A stretch of DNA of 64,000 nt from Tenacibaculum sp. MAR_2009_124 (GTDB lineage Bacteria > Bacteroidota > Bacteroidia > Flavobacteriales > Flavobacteriaceae). This document shows, in pieces, positions 63,745 through 64,000 of this stretch. A model generated the notes under the pieces. That model did no database searches. It had not been told where the DNA came from and saw only the letters and a list, made by a program, of their open reading frames with translations. Numbering within the stretch: position 1 is the stretch's first letter; every line of letters begins with the position of its first letter. The translations under genes and the position numbers were made by a program. Where the stretch lies: positions 675,501 through 739,500 of the forward strand of contig NZ_FNSF01000002.1 in assembly GCF_900105455.1 (NCBI RefSeq), given 5' to 3'.

Positions 63745-64000
63745 AAAGAACTGAGGTAAAAACCAAATAAAACTTCCTTAATTATTAACCAAAGTACTCT
63801 TGTACTGATTGTTGTATGGAACACCATTTTTGACAATAGAAAATGCTTGTTTTAGTAATTTGTTGCATACTGCTATTAAAGCTAGTTTTTTACTTTTTCC
63901 TTTCGCTACAATTCTATCGTAAAGCGCTTTGCACCCTTGGTTGTATTTACAAGCATTGAAACTGCACATAAATAGTAAATTCCTCAGTTTTGGATTGCCC
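63745..64000 (-). mobile_element. IS110-family element, copy 2 (partial)
   Basis: 256 bp identical base for base to 61527-61782 of copy 1 by eye, then cut by the window edge. Same orientation and same position relative to the attC core. Confidence 0.92.
63778..64000 (-). CDS. IS110-family transposase, C-terminal part (copy 2)
   Basis: C-terminal 73 codons or so of the same transposase as at 61560-62531, identical in sequence, including FNACKYNQGCKALYDRIV and the VPYNNQYKSTLVNN end. Its N-terminal part lies beyond position 64000. Confidence 0.93.
   Translation of the reverse strand, partial: GNPKLRNLLFMCSFNACKYNQGCKALYDRIVAKGKSKKLALIAVCNKLLKQAFSIVKNGVPYNNQYKSTLVNN

Overview
The window is AT-rich chromosomal DNA from a member of the Bacteroidota, most likely a (marine) Flavobacteriaceae. 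The clues are promoters of the TTTG-N20-TAnnTTTG type, a type IX secretion (PorSS) C-terminal sorting domain, many short-signal lipoproteins, a TonB receptor with a carboxypeptidase-like N-terminal domain, and flavobacterial IS types. The species cannot be told from the sequence alone.

Layout. 1-9.7 kb is housekeeping: a partial secreted protein, gyrA, clpC, an NlpC/P60 hydrolase, a thiolase and a PgpH-type HD membrane protein. 9.76-10.04 kb is a tRNA-Ser/Pro/Arg operon with a clear promoter and terminator. 10.1-13.7 kb holds an ISL3-type element (8-bp target duplication) and an IS3-type element (4-bp duplication) that has split a lipoprotein gene inside its signal peptide. 13.9-19.1 kb carries three tandem paralogous subtilisin-like lipoproteases.

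19.6-37.5 kb is a long cobalamin operon: cobW, pduO-type adenosyltransferase, cobI, cobJ-cobH fusion, bluB, cobL, cbiG-cobM fusion, cobK, cbiD, NicO-like metal transporter, ChlI/D-like chelatase, cobB and cobN. The cobB ORF is fused in frame to a REP-associated tyrosine transposase (RAYT) and contains four REP-like palindromes as coding sequence. 37.6-41.8 kb holds a beta-propeller lipoprotein, a rhomboid protease and small envelope proteins. 41.9-49.6 kb is a second, divergent B12 operon (TonB receptor, PepSY protein, [2Fe-2S] protein, Rossmann protein, cobA/SUMT, cbiX) under a cobalamin riboswitch.

49.9 kb to the end is an integron-like gene-cassette array, with no integrase in the window. 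Each gene lies between a GTT-start and an AAC-end whose adjoining 7-10 bases are reverse complements of each other, and cassettes are separated by 95-190 nt imperfect palindromes, as for attC sites. All cassette genes point the same way. Cargo includes a membrane-anchored PD-(D/E)XK-like protein, a 3.3-kb secreted repeat protein, lipoproteins, a complete retron, a duplicated-domain protein and a Sel1 protein. Two identical IS110 copies sit directly after the AAC of two attC sites, and an IS91-type element with a tyrosine recombinase has landed in another attC core.
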